The notes beneath the pieces are model-generated. The model was given only the letters and a program-made list of their open reading frames with translations. It was not told the DNA's origin and searched no databases. 64,000 nt of DNA from NCBI GenBank assembly GCA_017529875.1, contig JAFXNC010000057.1:1-64000 (forward strand). The letters are read 5' to 3'. The stretch is from Ruminococcus sp. Lineage in GTDB: Bacteria; Bacillota; Clostridia; Oscillospirales; Ruminococcaceae. The position numbers and the translations under genes are program-made. Positions 41,753 through 52,175 of this stretch are shown piece by piece. The first letter of the stretch is position 1. Each line of letters opens with the position of its first letter.

Positions 41753-43270
41753 ATGATAAGAACAGCTCAGACCGAAAACGGCACAGTCCGCGGCCTTCCC
41801 GCCGCAGACCCCAGGATAACCTCCTTCAAGGGTATACCCTTTGCCGCTCCCCCTGTGGGCGACAACCGCTGGCGTGCCCCTCAGCCCTGCGAAAACTGGG
41901 AGGGGGTCAGGGACTGCTTTGAGTTCGCGCCGATCTCGGTGCAGGACACCCCCGGCCTCGGCACCGATATCTACTGCCGGGAATGGCACGTTGACCCCGA
42001 GATACCCATGAGCGAGGACTGTCTCTACCTCAACGTCTGGACAAGCGCCAAAACATCCTCCGAGCGTCAGCCGGTGCTGGTGTGGTTCTTCGGGGGCGGG
42101 TTCCAGTGGGGCTACACCTCGGAAATGGAGTTCGACGGCGAGCGCATCGCAAGGCGCGGCATCGTCGTGGTGACGGTCAATTACAGGCTGGGAGCCTTCG
42201 GTTTTCTGGCTCACCCGGAGCTGACTGTATCACAGCCCGAGGCTCCCGCCAACTTCGGCAGCCTCGACCAGCAGGCGGGGCTCAAATGGGTCAAGCGCAA
42301 TATTGCGGCCTTCGGCGGCGACCCCGACTGTATCACTATCGCGGGTCAGTCGGCGGGAGGCGGCAGCGTTATGGCGCAGATGGCCTGCAAGGACAACGAG
42401 GGGCTGTTTCAGCGGGCGACTGTCCTCAGCGGGATGTTTGCCTCGCCCTACACAGTCAACGATTTCTTCATCCCCAAGAGCCTTGAACAGGCCGGTAAGC
42501 TGGGGGTTGAGCTCTTTGACTGTCTCGGCGTCAAGACCCTTGCCGAGGCGCGTGCCCTCGATGCGGACTTCATCAGGAGCAAGTACAGCGAGCTGAGAAA
42601 CCAGGGCAGGATGTTCTTCTCTATCGTCAACGACGGGCATTTCTGCACTCAGGACGCTATGAAGGCCTTCCGTGAGGGTACCCGCTGCCGGGTGCCGGTG
42701 CTGGCGGGCAATACCGGGGACGAGTTCATGGAGATCATCCACGCTGCCGACGAGAACGCCCTGCGTGAGAAGGCTTCGGAGTACTTCGGCGAGGATGCTG
42801 AGCGTTTCCTGTCCTTCCCGGAGGCGGAGTTCCGCGCCGGTGACGGCTTTGCCCCGGTGAGTGCGCCGGAGCTGGGAGTCAAGTCCGCATTCCTGGGCGA
42901 GAGCAGCCTGCCGGAGGCCAAGGACTGCTACTACTACCGTTTCGTCCCCGATATCCCCGGCGACGACCACCCCGGCACCTTCCACTCCTGCGACCTGTGG
43001 TTCTTCTTCGAGACCCTTGCCAAGTGCAGTCGTCCCTATGAGGGCAGGCATTACGATATCGCAAGGCAGATCTGCGACTACTGGTGCAACTTCATCAAGA
43101 CCGGCGACCCCAACGGCTTCGACTTAAACGGCAACAGGCTCCCCGAATGGCAGACCTACACCGGGGATAACCGCCGTGAGATGCAGTTCACACCCGACGG
43201 CGCCGTGCCCTCGGCGGACAACAGCGCGTTCATCAGGTTCCTGCTTGAACAGCTGGCTAAGAGGAGGTAA
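41753..43270 (+). CDS. Type B carboxylesterase
   Basis: 505 residues. An alpha/beta-hydrolase of the type B family: F-K-G-I-P-F-A-A-P-P-V-G-D at the N-terminus, oxyanion segment F-G-G-G-F-Q-W-G, nucleophile G-Q-S-A-G-G (Ser near 200), and a late His in H-S-C-D-L-W-F-F-F. The upstream in-frame codons lack a ribosome site; AAGGAG lies before the ATG at 41753. No signal peptide. It is translated with the GH43 gene four bases later, so it probably removes acyl groups from imported hemicellulose oligosaccharides. Confidence 0.85.
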   Translation: MIRTAQTENGTVRGLPAADPRITSFKGIPFAAPPVGDNRWRAPQPCENWEGVRDCFEFAPISVQDTPGLGTDIYCREWHVDPEIPMSEDCLYLNVWTSAKTSSERQPVLVWFFGGGFQWGYTSEMEFDGERIARRGIVVVTVNYRLGAFGFLAHPELTVSQPEAPANFGSLDQQAGLKWVKRNIAAFGGDPDCITIAGQSAGGGSVMAQMACKDNEGLFQRATVLSGMFASPYTVNDFFIPKSLEQAGKLGVELFDCLGVKTLAEARALDADFIRSKYSELRNQGRMFFSIVNDGHFCTQDAMKAFREGTRCRVPVLAGNTGDEFMEIIHAADENALREKASEYFGEDAERFLSFPEAEFRAGDGFAPVSAPELGVKSAFLGESSLPEAKDCYYYRFVPDIPGDDHPGTFHSCDLWFFFETLAKCSRPYEGRHYDIARQICDYWCNFIKTGDPNGFDLNGNRLPEWQTYTGDNRREMQFTPDGAVPSADNSAFIRFLLEQLAKRR

Positions 43271-43274
43271 GAAA

Positions 43275-44675
43275 ATGAAGAAACAGGCCTTCAACCCCTA
43301 TCTCCCCAGCTGGGAGTACATCCCCGACGGCGAGCCCTATGTTTTCGGGGACAGGGTGTATGTCTACGGCTCCCATGACTTTTTCAACGGCTATGTCTTC
43401 TGCATGGGGGACTATGTCTGCTGGTCGGCACCTGTGGACGACCTGGGCAGCTGGCGCTATGAGGGGGTCATCTACCCCCGCAACGCCGACCCCATGAACA
43501 AGGAGGGCAATATGTGCCTCTACGCCCCGGACGTCACTGTGGGCCCCGACGGCAGGTACTATCTTTACTATGTGCTGGACAAAGTCGGCGTTATGTCTGT
43601 GGCGGTATGCGATACCCCTGCGGGCAAGTATGAGTTCTACGGCTGCGTCCACTACCCCGACGGCACCCGCTTAGGCGACCGCGAGGGCGACGAGCCCCAG
43701 TTCGACCCCGGCGTACTCACGGAGGGGGACGTTACCTACTTGTACAGCGGTTTCTGCGGCAGAGGGGACAAGTCCCGCACCGGTTCTAAGGTCGTGACCC
43801 TCGAGCCCGATATGCTCACTGTAAGGGATGAGCCTGTCCTTGTGGTGCCGGGCAGCGAATACAGCGCAGGCACAAGCTTTGAGGGGCACGCCTTCTTTGA
43901 GGCGTCCTCCATACGCAAGGTGAACGGCAAGTACTGCTTCATCTATTCCTCCGAGGTCATGCATGAGCTGTGCTACGCCATGAGCGATAAGCCCACCGAG
44001 GGCTTTGTCTACGGCGGCGTGCTGGTGAGCAATACCGACCTGCATATCGACAGCTATAAACCCGCCGACCTGCCTATGGCAATGGGCGCCAACAACCACG
44101 GCAGCCTTGTTGAGATAGGCGGGGAGCGGTACATCTTCTACCACCGCCACACCAACGGCACCTGGTATAGCCGACAGGGCTGCGCCGAGCGGATAACGCT
44201 CAACGATGACGGCAGCTTCACTCAGGCCATGATGACCTCCTGCGGGCTGAACGGCGGCCCCTTGGAGGGCAGGGGAGAGTACCCGGCGTACCTGGCCTGC
44301 AACCTCTTTACCCCGAAGCACTCGCTGTATTTAGGTGAGGCAAATGCGCCGAGGATAACCCAGGACGGCCGTGACGGCGACGAAGAACCGGGCTACATAG
44401 CGAACCTGACCGAGGGGAGCACAGCTGGGTTCAAGTTCTTTGACTGCAAGGGGATAAAGCAGGTGAGCGTGACCACGCGGGGGTATGCATTCGGGGCGAG
44501 CATTGAAGTCAAGACCGCGTGGGACGGTGAAGTGCTTGGGGTAATAAAGATAGACGCGACGAACGTATGGGAGACCTTCACAACGGAGTGCGCGATACCG
44601 GACGGAGTGAATGCGATATACCTGACGTACAGGGGCGGCGGAAGTGCGATGATGAAGTCGTTCACGCTGGCTTGA
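43275..44675 (+). CDS. Glycoside hydrolase family 43-like enzyme with C-terminal beta-sandwich
   Basis: 466 residues, no signal peptide, AGGAGG before the ATG, four bases after the esterase stop. The five-bladed propeller pattern of GH43 is visible: W-E-Y-I-P-D-G-E-P (base Asp), Y-A-P-D-V-T (pKa-modulating Asp) and F-F-E-A-S-S-I-R (acid Glu). Residues from about 355 on look like a carbohydrate-binding CBM6-like sandwich. Likely activity is alpha-L-arabinofuranosidase or beta-xylosidase on short imported oligosaccharides. From about 44330 codon choice changes (GCG for Ala becomes frequent), which suggests that the C-terminal module has a different history. Confidence 0.8.
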   Translation: MKKQAFNPYLPSWEYIPDGEPYVFGDRVYVYGSHDFFNGYVFCMGDYVCWSAPVDDLGSWRYEGVIYPRNADPMNKEGNMCLYAPDVTVGPDGRYYLYYVLDKVGVMSVAVCDTPAGKYEFYGCVHYPDGTRLGDREGDEPQFDPGVLTEGDVTYLYSGFCGRGDKSRTGSKVVTLEPDMLTVRDEPVLVVPGSEYSAGTSFEGHAFFEASSIRKVNGKYCFIYSSEVMHELCYAMSDKPTEGFVYGGVLVSNTDLHIDSYKPADLPMAMGANNHGSLVEIGGERYIFYHRHTNGTWYSRQGCAERITLNDDGSFTQAMMTSCGLNGGPLEGRGEYPAYLACNLFTPKHSLYLGEANAPRITQDGRDGDEEPGYIANLTEGSTAGFKFFDCKGIKQVSVTTRGYAFGASIEVKTAWDGEVLGVIKIDATNVWETFTTECAIPDGVNAIYLTYRGGGSAMMKSFTLA

Positions 44676-44877
44676 TGAGGCTGAGACCCTGATCGCGGGG
44701 CGAACTCCGCTGGATGTATCTTCCTCAAGGCGCTGTACCTCTACTGGCGGGCCGCATCCGAATACTTTGTCTGTCAATAAGCGATCCCGCAACGAAAAGA
44801 TCTGAGACAGGACCGAACTCACAGATCCACAAAGCATATCAGCAGGGTGGGGCGATGAGGGCAGCACTCACACGAAC
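44676..44877. other. Non-coding gap after the GH43 gene
   Basis: About 200 bases between the GH43 stop and the shared terminator hold no gene that I can support. Short frames are open, but they lack ribosome sites and family resemblance. Confidence 0.5.
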
Positions 44878-44917
44878 AAAACAGCATATGTCCCAAAAAC
44901 AGGACATATGCTGTTTT
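44878..44917. terminator. Bidirectional terminator between GH43 and dapB
   Basis: AAAACAGCATATGTCC (44878-44893) and GGACATATGCTGTTTT (44902-44917) form a 16-pair stem with T-runs on both strands. It ends the dap operon and the esterase-GH43 operon. Confidence 0.9.
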
Positions 44918-44942
44918 AATATATAATGTAACAGTCCAAAAA

Positions 44943-45692
44943 TCAGGACAGCATATCGCTCATGGCGTACAGTCCGGCGGGCTTGCCGCTGAGGAATACA
45001 GCTGCGTTCACCGCGCCTACTGCGAATACCGACTTGGAGTGAGCCTCGTGCTTGAGGGTAACTACCTCGTCGCGGCCCGCAAAGATGATCTCGTGCTCGC
45101 CTACTATCGTGCCGCCCCGGATCGAGTGCATACCGATCTCGGTCTTGCTGCGCTTGGCGCGGACAGAGTGGCGGTCGTAAACGTAGGTGTAGGGCTTTTC
45201 AAGCTCTGCGTTGATGGCGTCGGCAAGCATGATAGCCGTGCCGCTGGGTGCGTCCAGCTTCTGGTTGTGATGCTTCTCAACGATCTCAATGTCGAACTGC
45301 CCCCCAAGTACCGAAACAGCCTTCTTGGCAAGCTCCGCCATGAGGTTGATGCCCAGGGACATATTGAAGGTGAAGAATACCGGGATCTGCTCGGCTGCCT
45401 TGTGTATCTGCGCGATCTGCTCCTGAGAGTAGCCGGTGGTGGCAACTACTACCGCAACGCCGTTGGTCATGCAGTAGTCAAGCATATCGTCCAGCACCGA
45501 GGGGTGGGAAAAGTCGATGATGACGTCGGGCTTTTCGGTCAGCGCAGCAAAGCTGTGGAAGATCGGGAACTGCGCCCCGCCCGCAAGCTTGTCGATGCCC
45601 GCGATGACCTCGCAGTCGCTGCGTGAGCTGACTATGTCCGCGATGACCCTGCCCATGTGTCCGCAGGCACCGCAAATTACAACTTTGATCAT
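44943..45692 (-). CDS. dapB: 4-hydroxy-tetrahydrodipicolinate reductase
   Basis: 249 residues. N-terminal nucleotide-binding G-A-C-G-H-M-G-R near residues 8-15; active-site E-K-H-H-N-Q-K-L-D-A-P-S-G-T-A near 150. It catalyses the second committed step of the lysine/diaminopimelate pathway. Third gene of the lysine-riboswitch operon asd-dapA-dapB. Confidence 0.95.
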   Translation of the reverse strand: MIKVVICGACGHMGRVIADIVSSRSDCEVIAGIDKLAGGAQFPIFHSFAALTEKPDVIIDFSHPSVLDDMLDYCMTNGVAVVVATTGYSQEQIAQIHKAAEQIPVFFTFNMSLGINLMAELAKKAVSVLGGQFDIEIVEKHHNQKLDAPSGTAIMLADAINAELEKPYTYVYDRHSVRAKRSKTEIGMHSIRGGTIVGEHEIIFAGRDEVVTLKHEAHSKSVFAVGAVNAAVFLSGKPAGLYAMSDMLS

Positions 45693-45718
45693 TGAAAAAC
45701 ATCCTTTCCTATATAAAT

Positions 45719-45745
45719 GGGGCGGTCAATGCCGCCCCGTTTTTG
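45719..45745. other. Hairpin in the dapA-dapB gap
   Basis: GGGGCGG (45719-45725) and CCGCCCC (45732-45738) form a tight stem. The T-run is on the plus strand, so for the minus-strand operon it is not a terminator. It may shape RNA processing between dapA and dapB. Confidence 0.45.
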
Positions 45746-45765
45746 CGGATATTACAGCAGCGCCG

Positions 45766-46656
45766 TTACTTGATGAGTCCCAGCTTTGCCATGGTAGCCT
45801 CCAGCTTTGCCTTGTTGGCGTCGCTGAGCTCCGAGAGAGGCATCCTGCAGGGGCCTGCCTTGAAGCCCATAGCGTTCAGGGCGTGCTTTACGGGTATGGG
45901 GTTTACGTCGCAGAACAAGTCCTTTGCAAGCTGCTGGAGCTTGAACATCTTAGTCCTTGCCTGGGGATAGTCGTTTTCGAGACAGAGGGTGGCAACTTCG
46001 TGGGTCTCGAAGGGCATAACGTTGGAAAGTACCGAAATAACGCCCTTTGCGCCCAGCGCCATGATCGGGAGTATCTGGTCGTCGTTGCCGGAGTAGATGT
46101 CAAGGCTGTCGCCGCAGAGAGCAGCGATCTGTGCGATCTGGCTGATGTTGCCGCTGGCCTCCTTGATAGCTACGATGTTGTCGATCTTGGCAAGCTCGAT
46201 GCAGGTCTCGGGAGTGATGTTCACACCTGTTCTCGAGGCTACGCTGTATACGATGATCGGCAGAGATACGCTCTCGGCAATGGCCCGGTAGTGCTTTACA
46301 AGACCTGCCTGGGAACACTTGTTGTAGTAGGGGGTCACCAGCAGCAGCGCGTCTGCGCCCAGCTTCTCGGCCTCCTTGGAGAGGTTTACCGCATAGCGTG
46401 TGTCGTTGGAGCCGGTGCCTGCGATGACCGGAACTCTCTTTGCGGTCTTCTCAACGGCATACCTGATGCACTCGATATGCTCCTCGTCGGACATGGTGGC
46501 GCTCTCGCCTGTGGTGCCGCAGATGATGATAGCGTCGGTGCCGTTGTCGATGTTGAAATCTATCAGGCGGCCCAGCTCGTCGTAGTTGATAGAGCCGTCC
46601 TCATTGAACGGTGTTACGATTGCAACGCCGGCGCCTGTGAAAATAGTCTTCTTCAT
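45766..46656 (-). CDS. dapA: 4-hydroxy-tetrahydrodipicolinate synthase
   Basis: 296 residues, the usual length. G-T-T-G-E near residue 47 and the Schiff-base Lys in V-A-I-K-E-A-S-G-N near 166, with the catalytic Tyr in I-V-Y-S-V-A-S-R-T-G. It condenses pyruvate with aspartate semialdehyde. AAGGAGTGA precedes the ATG by 7 bases. It follows asd by 30 bases. Confidence 0.96.
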   Translation of the reverse strand: MKKTIFTGAGVAIVTPFNEDGSINYDELGRLIDFNIDNGTDAIIICGTTGESATMSDEEHIECIRYAVEKTAKRVPVIAGTGSNDTRYAVNLSKEAEKLGADALLLVTPYYNKCSQAGLVKHYRAIAESVSLPIIVYSVASRTGVNITPETCIELAKIDNIVAIKEASGNISQIAQIAALCGDSLDIYSGNDDQILPIMALGAKGVISVLSNVMPFETHEVATLCLENDYPQARTKMFKLQQLAKDLFCDVNPIPVKHALNAMGFKAGPCRMPLSELSDANKAKLEATMAKLGLIK

Positions 46657-46686
46657 TTAAGTCACTCCTTAAATAAGTGTAGTGGT

Positions 46687-47769
46687 TCAGTCGAAATAAC
46701 CCTTTGCAGCCAGCAGCTCGGCAAGCAGTACAGCGCCGCCTGCTGCACCTCTCAGCGTGTTGTGGGAGAGGCATACGAACTTGTAGTCATACTGCGTATC
46801 CTCGCGGAGACGGCCGATAGATACAGCCATACCGCCTTCAAGATCGCGGTCGAGCTTGGCCTGGGGCCTGTTGTCCTCCGTGAAGTAGTTGAGGAACTGC
46901 TTGGGAGCGGAGGGCAGCTCCAGCTCCTGAGGAACGCCCTTGAAGTTCTTCCAGATCTCCAGCATCTGCTCCTTGGAGGGCTTCTTCTCAAAGCTTACGA
47001 ATACAGCAGCCGTGTGACCGTCGGAAACGGGAACTCTCAGGCACTGAGCCGTGATAGAGGGCTCCGCTGCGGGAACGATCTTGTCGCCCTCGATCTTGCC
47101 CCAGATCTTCAGAGGCTCCTTCTCGGACTTCTCCTCCTCGCCGCCGATGTAGGGGATAACGTTGTCGATGATCTCGGGCATCGTCTCGAACGTTCTGCCT
47201 GCGCCGGAGATAGCCTGATACGTGCAGACCAGAGCCTTCGTTACCTTGAACTCATCCATGAGGGGAGCAAGGGCGGGAACATAGCTCTGCAGCGAGCAGT
47301 TGGACTTGACTGCGATGAAACCTCTCTTGGTGCCGAGACGCTTTCTCTGAGCTGCGATGATCTCGATATGCTCGGGGTTGATCTCAGGGATCACCATGGG
47401 AACATCCTCCGTGAATCTGTGAGCGGAGTTGTTGGATACGATGGGGCACTCAGCCTTGGCGTACTTTTCTTCCAGTGCGCGGATCTCGTCCTTCTTCATG
47501 TCAACTGCGCAGAAGCAGAAATCCACCATGGATGCCAGCTTCTCAACGTCCTCCTCGGCGTTGAGGATCACCATATCCTTCATGGACTCGGGCATCGGAT
47601 CCTTAAGCTTCCACTTGCTGCCTGCTGCCTCGGCATAGGTCTTGCCTGCGCTCCTTGCGGATGCTGCCAGAGCAACTACGTCGAACCAGGGATGCTTGTC
47701 AAGTATCAGAGAAAATCTCTGACCCACCATACCCGTTGCACCGATGATACCTACCTTGAATTTCTTCAT
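46687..47769 (-). CDS. asd: Aspartate-semialdehyde dehydrogenase (archaeal/fungal-type)
   Basis: 360 residues, start at M-K-K-F-K-V-G-I-I-G-A-T-G-M-V-G; an in-frame upstream ATG has no ribosome site. The catalytic Cys lies in V-K-S-N-C-S-L-Q near residue 155. The sequence (M-V-G-Q-R-F-S-L, I-S-G-A-G-R-T) belongs to the subgroup typical of archaea and fungi, which also occurs in Clostridia. It makes aspartate semialdehyde, the substrate of DapA. First gene after the lysine riboswitch, so lysine should shut off the whole operon. Confidence 0.92.
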   Translation of the reverse strand: MKKFKVGIIGATGMVGQRFSLILDKHPWFDVVALAASARSAGKTYAEAAGSKWKLKDPMPESMKDMVILNAEEDVEKLASMVDFCFCAVDMKKDEIRALEEKYAKAECPIVSNNSAHRFTEDVPMVIPEINPEHIEIIAAQRKRLGTKRGFIAVKSNCSLQSYVPALAPLMDEFKVTKALVCTYQAISGAGRTFETMPEIIDNVIPYIGGEEEKSEKEPLKIWGKIEGDKIVPAAEPSITAQCLRVPVSDGHTAAVFVSFEKKPSKEQMLEIWKNFKGVPQELELPSAPKQFLNYFTEDNRPQAKLDRDLEGGMAVSIGRLREDTQYDYKFVCLSHNTLRGAAGGAVLLAELLAAKGYFD

Positions 47770-47865
47770 TTTGAAAACACCCTTTCCTGTTCTTATGTGC
47801 CATTTGCCCAAAGTAAAAATGTTAACCGGGGGTCAAACTGCACAAAACATAAAATTTACAGAGAT

Positions 47866-47890
47866 AATAAAAAAACCGGTTGAAAACCGG
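47866..47890 (-). terminator. Terminator of the lysine riboswitch
   Basis: Minus-strand CCGGTT-TTC-AACCGG followed by seven T (47885-47890 with 47876-47881). It is the expression platform before asd, which begins about 100 bases further on. Confidence 0.85.
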
Positions 47891-47935
47891 CGCATCATAC
47901 AATATAATAGAAATGTTGACACAAATAAATTTATG

Positions 47936-48112
47936 CCGATAGCACTCCATCATAAGTATGATGACAACCGATGCTCTGTTAAAGCAGCAGTCAGCCACAG
48001 GCTCCCGACACCTGCGCTTCGGCGGTCGCACCTTTCACGTTTCCCATTAGCTCCGGTGGCCTGACGCTTAAAACGTCGGGAAACGCTAATCATCTTGACC
48101 GCGCCTCTATCT
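47936..48112 (-). promoter_or_regulatory. Lysine riboswitch (L box)
   Basis: The minus-strand leader of about 177 bases carries the L-box landmarks in order: GATAGAGGCGCGG, GTGAAAGGTGCG then ACCGCCGAAG, GGAGCCTGTGGCTGACTGC, and GGTTGTCATCATACTTATG with its partner GGAGTGCTATCGG. Lysine binding should favour the terminator at 47866-47890 and stop expression of asd-dapA-dapB. Confidence 0.88.
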
Positions 48113-48122
48113 CTTAAACTAC

Positions 48123-48151
48123 ATAATAACAAATAAAAACTCACTTGTCAA
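48123..48151 (-). promoter_or_regulatory. Promoter of the lysine-riboswitch operon
   Basis: Minus-strand TTGACA (48146-48151), 17 bases, TATTAT (48123-48128), directly before the aptamer. Confidence 0.8.
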
Positions 48152-48235
48152 TAGGGAAGAGAAAAAATATCTGAATTTTTTGTTAATGCGGAAAATGGAA
48201 TAACACCTCAAAAATCTATGCAACGGAGAATTAGT

Positions 48236-49279
48236 ATGCTTGACATCAACAACATGAAACGCTCTGACTTTTTCTACGAGCTCCCGGAGGAGCTTATCGC
48301 CCAGACCCCTATCGAGCCCCGCAGCGCATCGCGGATGATGCTCATTGACCGCGCTTCGGGGGAGGTGTCCCACAGTCACTTCTACAATATATGCGACTGT
48401 CTGAAAAAGGGTGACCTGCTGGTGCTCAACGACAGCCGTGTCATCCCCGCCCGCATCTACGGCGAGAAAGAGGACAACGGCACCTTCATAGAGTTCCTGC
48501 TTTTGGAGCAGAAGGAGAACATGGTCTGGGAGATACTCTGCCGCCCGGGAAAGAAGGCCAAGCCGGGCACTCGCTTTTCTTTCGGCGGGGGCAAGCTCCG
48601 CGCCGAGATCGTGGACGTATTGGAGGACGGCAACCGCATCGCCCGGTTCGAGTGTGAGGGGAGCATTTTCGCAGTCCTCGACGAGATCGGTCAGATGCCC
48701 CTGCCCCCATACATCAAAGAAAAGCTTGAAGACAAGGAGCGCTATCAGACCGTCTACTCCAACGAGCTGGGCTCAGCCGCCGCGCCGACTGCGGGGCTGC
48801 ACTTCACCAAAGAGCTGCTCTCTCAGATCGAGGCTATGGGGGTCAATATCGCCTATGTGACGCTGCACGTCGGGCTGGGGACCTTCCGCCCGGTGAAGGA
48901 GGACAAGGTCCTGGACCACAAGATGCACTCGGAGCATTACGAGCTCCCGGAACGCACCGCCCGGCTGATAAACGAGACCAGGCAAAATGGCGGGCGGGTC
49001 ATCGCCGTGGGCACCACCTCCTGCCGCACACTTGAAAGCGTAGCCACTTTCCGGGGCTGCATCGAGCCCTGCGACGGCTACACCGATATATTCATCTACC
49101 CCGGGTATGAGTTCAAGGTGCTGGACGGCCTTATCACCAACTTCCACCTGCCGGAGAGCACCCTCATCATGCTGGTGTCGGCCTTCGCGGGTTATGAGAA
49201 CACCATGAACGCCTACAAGATCGCCGTGGAGGAACGGTACAGGTTCTTTTCATTCGGTGACTGTATGCTTATAGTTTAG
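48236..49279 (+). CDS. queA: S-adenosylmethionine:tRNA ribosyltransferase-isomerase QueA
   Basis: 347 residues from the ATG at 48236, which has GGAG 7 bases upstream; the earlier ATG at 48218 does not. It begins with [12 protein letters not shown] and contains [12 protein letters not shown] and P-T-A-G-L-H-F-T, the family signatures. It adds the epoxycyclopentanediol precursor to preQ1-modified tRNA. tgt, the preceding enzyme of the pathway, is 1.8 kb downstream with three unrelated genes between. Confidence 0.94.
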   Translation: MLDINNMKRSDFFYELPEELIAQTPIEPRSASRMMLIDRASGEVSHSHFYNICDCLKKGDLLVLNDSRVIPARIYGEKEDNGTFIEFLLLEQKENMVWEILCRPGKKAKPGTRFSFGGGKLRAEIVDVLEDGNRIARFECEGSIFAVLDEIGQMPLPPYIKEKLEDKERYQTVYSNELGSAAAPTAGLHFTKELLSQIEAMGVNIAYVTLHVGLGTFRPVKEDKVLDHKMHSEHYELPERTARLINETRQNGGRVIAVGTTSCRTLESVATFRGCIEPCDGYTDIFIYPGYEFKVLDGLITNFHLPESTLIMLVSAFAGYENTMNAYKIAVEERYRFFSFGDCMLIV

Positions 49280-49291
49280 GAGGCAGATTTT

Positions 49292-50020
49292 ATGGAATTC
49301 AAGCAGGGGCTGGGCTGGAAGGCCTGTTACGACGAAGAGAGAGACCTTTATACCGCAGAGAGGAGCTGGAGGGGGGCTTATCATCTTTACGAGATAAACA
49401 AGGATATTTATGATGAACTGGGCGATGAGGTACATGATCCCCACAAGGTGATAGGTCAGGGGCGTTGTCTGTTTGAATCCGACGACGATTATTACACCAT
49501 GCCCTACTGCATCGCTCACGATGATAACTATGCTGAGATCGCGCCATGGTCTGACGCCAAAAGGCGTGCCGATGCTATGAATGAGTATTACAGAAAGAAA
49601 CATGAGGAGGAGCAGGCTCAGAAAGCAAAGGATGAACAGCTTGTGAGTATGGCACCGCTGTACAAGGCTGTCCTCGACGCGGACAGAGCTCCGATCGTGC
49701 TATGCAAATGGGGGCATGAGATAGTATACATGAACCCCGCCGCCTGCGAGAGATACGCCAAGTGGGGAGGTGCGGAGCTGATAGGAAAGTCGCTGCTGGA
49801 CTGCCATAACGAGGAATCCCGGAAGAAGATATCCAAGGTGCTGGACTGGTTCATGCTGTCTCACGACAACAACATAGTTTACACGTTCAGAAACGACAAG
49901 GAAAACAAGGACGTTTACATGGTGGCTCTGCGAAACGACAAAGGCGCTCTCATAGGCTACTACGAAAAGCATGAGTACCGTGACCGCGAGACCATGAAGC
50001 GCTACGATATAGGAGACTGA
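49292..50020 (+). CDS. PAS-domain protein of unknown function
   Basis: 242 residues, no membrane helix. The first 100 residues are an unrecognised, Tyr/Asp-rich domain (L-Y-T-A-E-R-S-W-R-G-A-Y-H-L-Y-E). A helical, Glu/Lys-rich stretch (about 92-112) leads to a PAS fold (about 122-230) with I-V-Y-M-N-P-A-A-C-E-R-Y and L-I-G-K-S-L-L-D-C-H-N, resembling the PAS part of DUF438-type proteins that may bind haem or small ligands. There is no output domain. GGAGG lies before the ATG; queA ends 12 bases upstream, so the genes are cotranscribed. Confidence 0.65.
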   Translation: MEFKQGLGWKACYDEERDLYTAERSWRGAYHLYEINKDIYDELGDEVHDPHKVIGQGRCLFESDDDYYTMPYCIAHDDNYAEIAPWSDAKRRADAMNEYYRKKHEEEQAQKAKDEQLVSMAPLYKAVLDADRAPIVLCKWGHEIVYMNPAACERYAKWGGAELIGKSLLDCHNEESRKKISKVLDWFMLSHDNNIVYTFRNDKENKDVYMVALRNDKGALIGYYEKHEYRDRETMKRYDIGD

Positions 50021-50023
50021 CTT

Positions 50024-50482
50024 ATGAAGATCATAAGTTTTTTCTCCGCTCCCGACAGAGAACACTGGCTATCCCGGCTGCGGCTCTGTGACTGGTCGGG
50101 CGGGAAGTGGCTCTGCGAGCTGATCGACAAGGGCTGGTTTTTCGAGACCGTGGGCAGCACCTCAAAGCTGCTGCTGCTGACCGACGGGGATAAGCTTGCC
50201 TCCTTCTGCTCCCTCTCCGAGCGCGACGACATCCCGGACTCCGGGCTCACGCCCTGGGTGGGGTTCGTGTTCACCTACCCGGAATACCGGGGCAGACGCT
50301 GCTTCGGGCAGCTGCTCTCCGAGTGCGAAAGTCTTGCCGCAGAGCAGGGCTTTGAGGCGCTCTACATCTCAACCGACCATGTTGGGCTCTACGAAAAGTA
50401 CGGCTGCGAATACCTCCGTAATATGACCGATATGCGCGGCGGGGATTCGAGAGTATACATAAAAAGGACAGGTCAGCCATGA
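50024..50482 (+). CDS. GNAT-family N-acetyltransferase
   Basis: 152 residues. The acetyl-CoA-binding segment is V-F-T-Y-P-E-Y-R-G-R-R-C-F-G-Q-L-L near residues 85-101, followed by the L-Y-I-S-T-D-H-V-G-L-Y-E-K-Y-G-C motif B. Substrate unknown. It begins three bases after the PAS gene and overlaps the SUKH-like gene by four bases (ATGA), so the three are translated together. Confidence 0.8.
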   Translation: MKIISFFSAPDREHWLSRLRLCDWSGGKWLCELIDKGWFFETVGSTSKLLLLTDGDKLASFCSLSERDDIPDSGLTPWVGFVFTYPEYRGRRCFGQLLSECESLAAEQGFEALYISTDHVGLYEKYGCEYLRNMTDMRGGDSRVYIKRTGQP

Positions 50483-51015
50483 CAGACAGAGTGCTGCTGA
50501 CCGGGAGCAGCGAGGAAAGGATCAAAACCTGCCTTGAAGCGGCGGGCTGGCATAAGGGCCGCCGGGTGGACATGACCGGGATCAGGCGCTTCTACGCCTC
50601 CGGCGGCATCACGCTGCCTGCGGGAGCGGTGAGGTTTTTGCGGGAGTATCACGGCCTTACGCGAAGCTGGTATCTCAATATCCCGCTTGAAAAGCAGGCG
50701 GGCAGGGCCCCGGATATAGAGTTCAGCGTCTTCCCGGACGGCGGCTGGGCGACTGAGAGCTATTTCAAGCCCTGCTATGCGGAGGAATACGCCGAAGACC
50801 TGAAGACCATTTCCGACTGCGCCGGAGAGCCGCTGGTGTGGGTGGCGTCGATAGGCTACTACTACTCCGACAGTGTTTACATGGGCAGCACCGACAAGCT
50901 CTTCGTCCTCCGGGACGACGGCGTGATCCGAACATATTATTCGGTGACGGATATGCTCATGTGGGACTTCGACCACCACCCCGGCTGGGAATACGTTACC
51001 ATGAGGCAAGACTAA
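50479..51015 (+). CDS. SUKH-3-like immunity-domain protein
   Basis: 178 residues. The pattern A-A-G-W-H-K-G-R-R-V-D near residue 21, F-L-R-E-Y-H-G-L near 55, and a late W-V-A-S-I-G-Y-Y-Y-S-D-S-V-Y-M-G-S with D-D-G-V-I matches the SUKH-3 group of contact-toxin immunity proteins. No toxin gene is near, so it would be an orphan immunity or housekeeping member. It overlaps the GNAT gene by four bases and ends 18 bases before tgt. Confidence 0.6.
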   Translation: MTDRVLLTGSSEERIKTCLEAAGWHKGRRVDMTGIRRFYASGGITLPAGAVRFLREYHGLTRSWYLNIPLEKQAGRAPDIEFSVFPDGGWATESYFKPCYAEEYAEDLKTISDCAGEPLVWVASIGYYYSDSVYMGSTDKLFVLRDDGVIRTYYSVTDMLMWDFDHHPGWEYVTMRQD

Positions 51016-52173
<1,158 letters not shown>

Positions 52174-52175
52174 CA

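Noticed and set aside
45517-47883. Open frame of 788 codons opposite asd-dapA-dapB
   Set aside because: It crosses three clear genes and their gaps, and has no ribosome site or recognisable domain.
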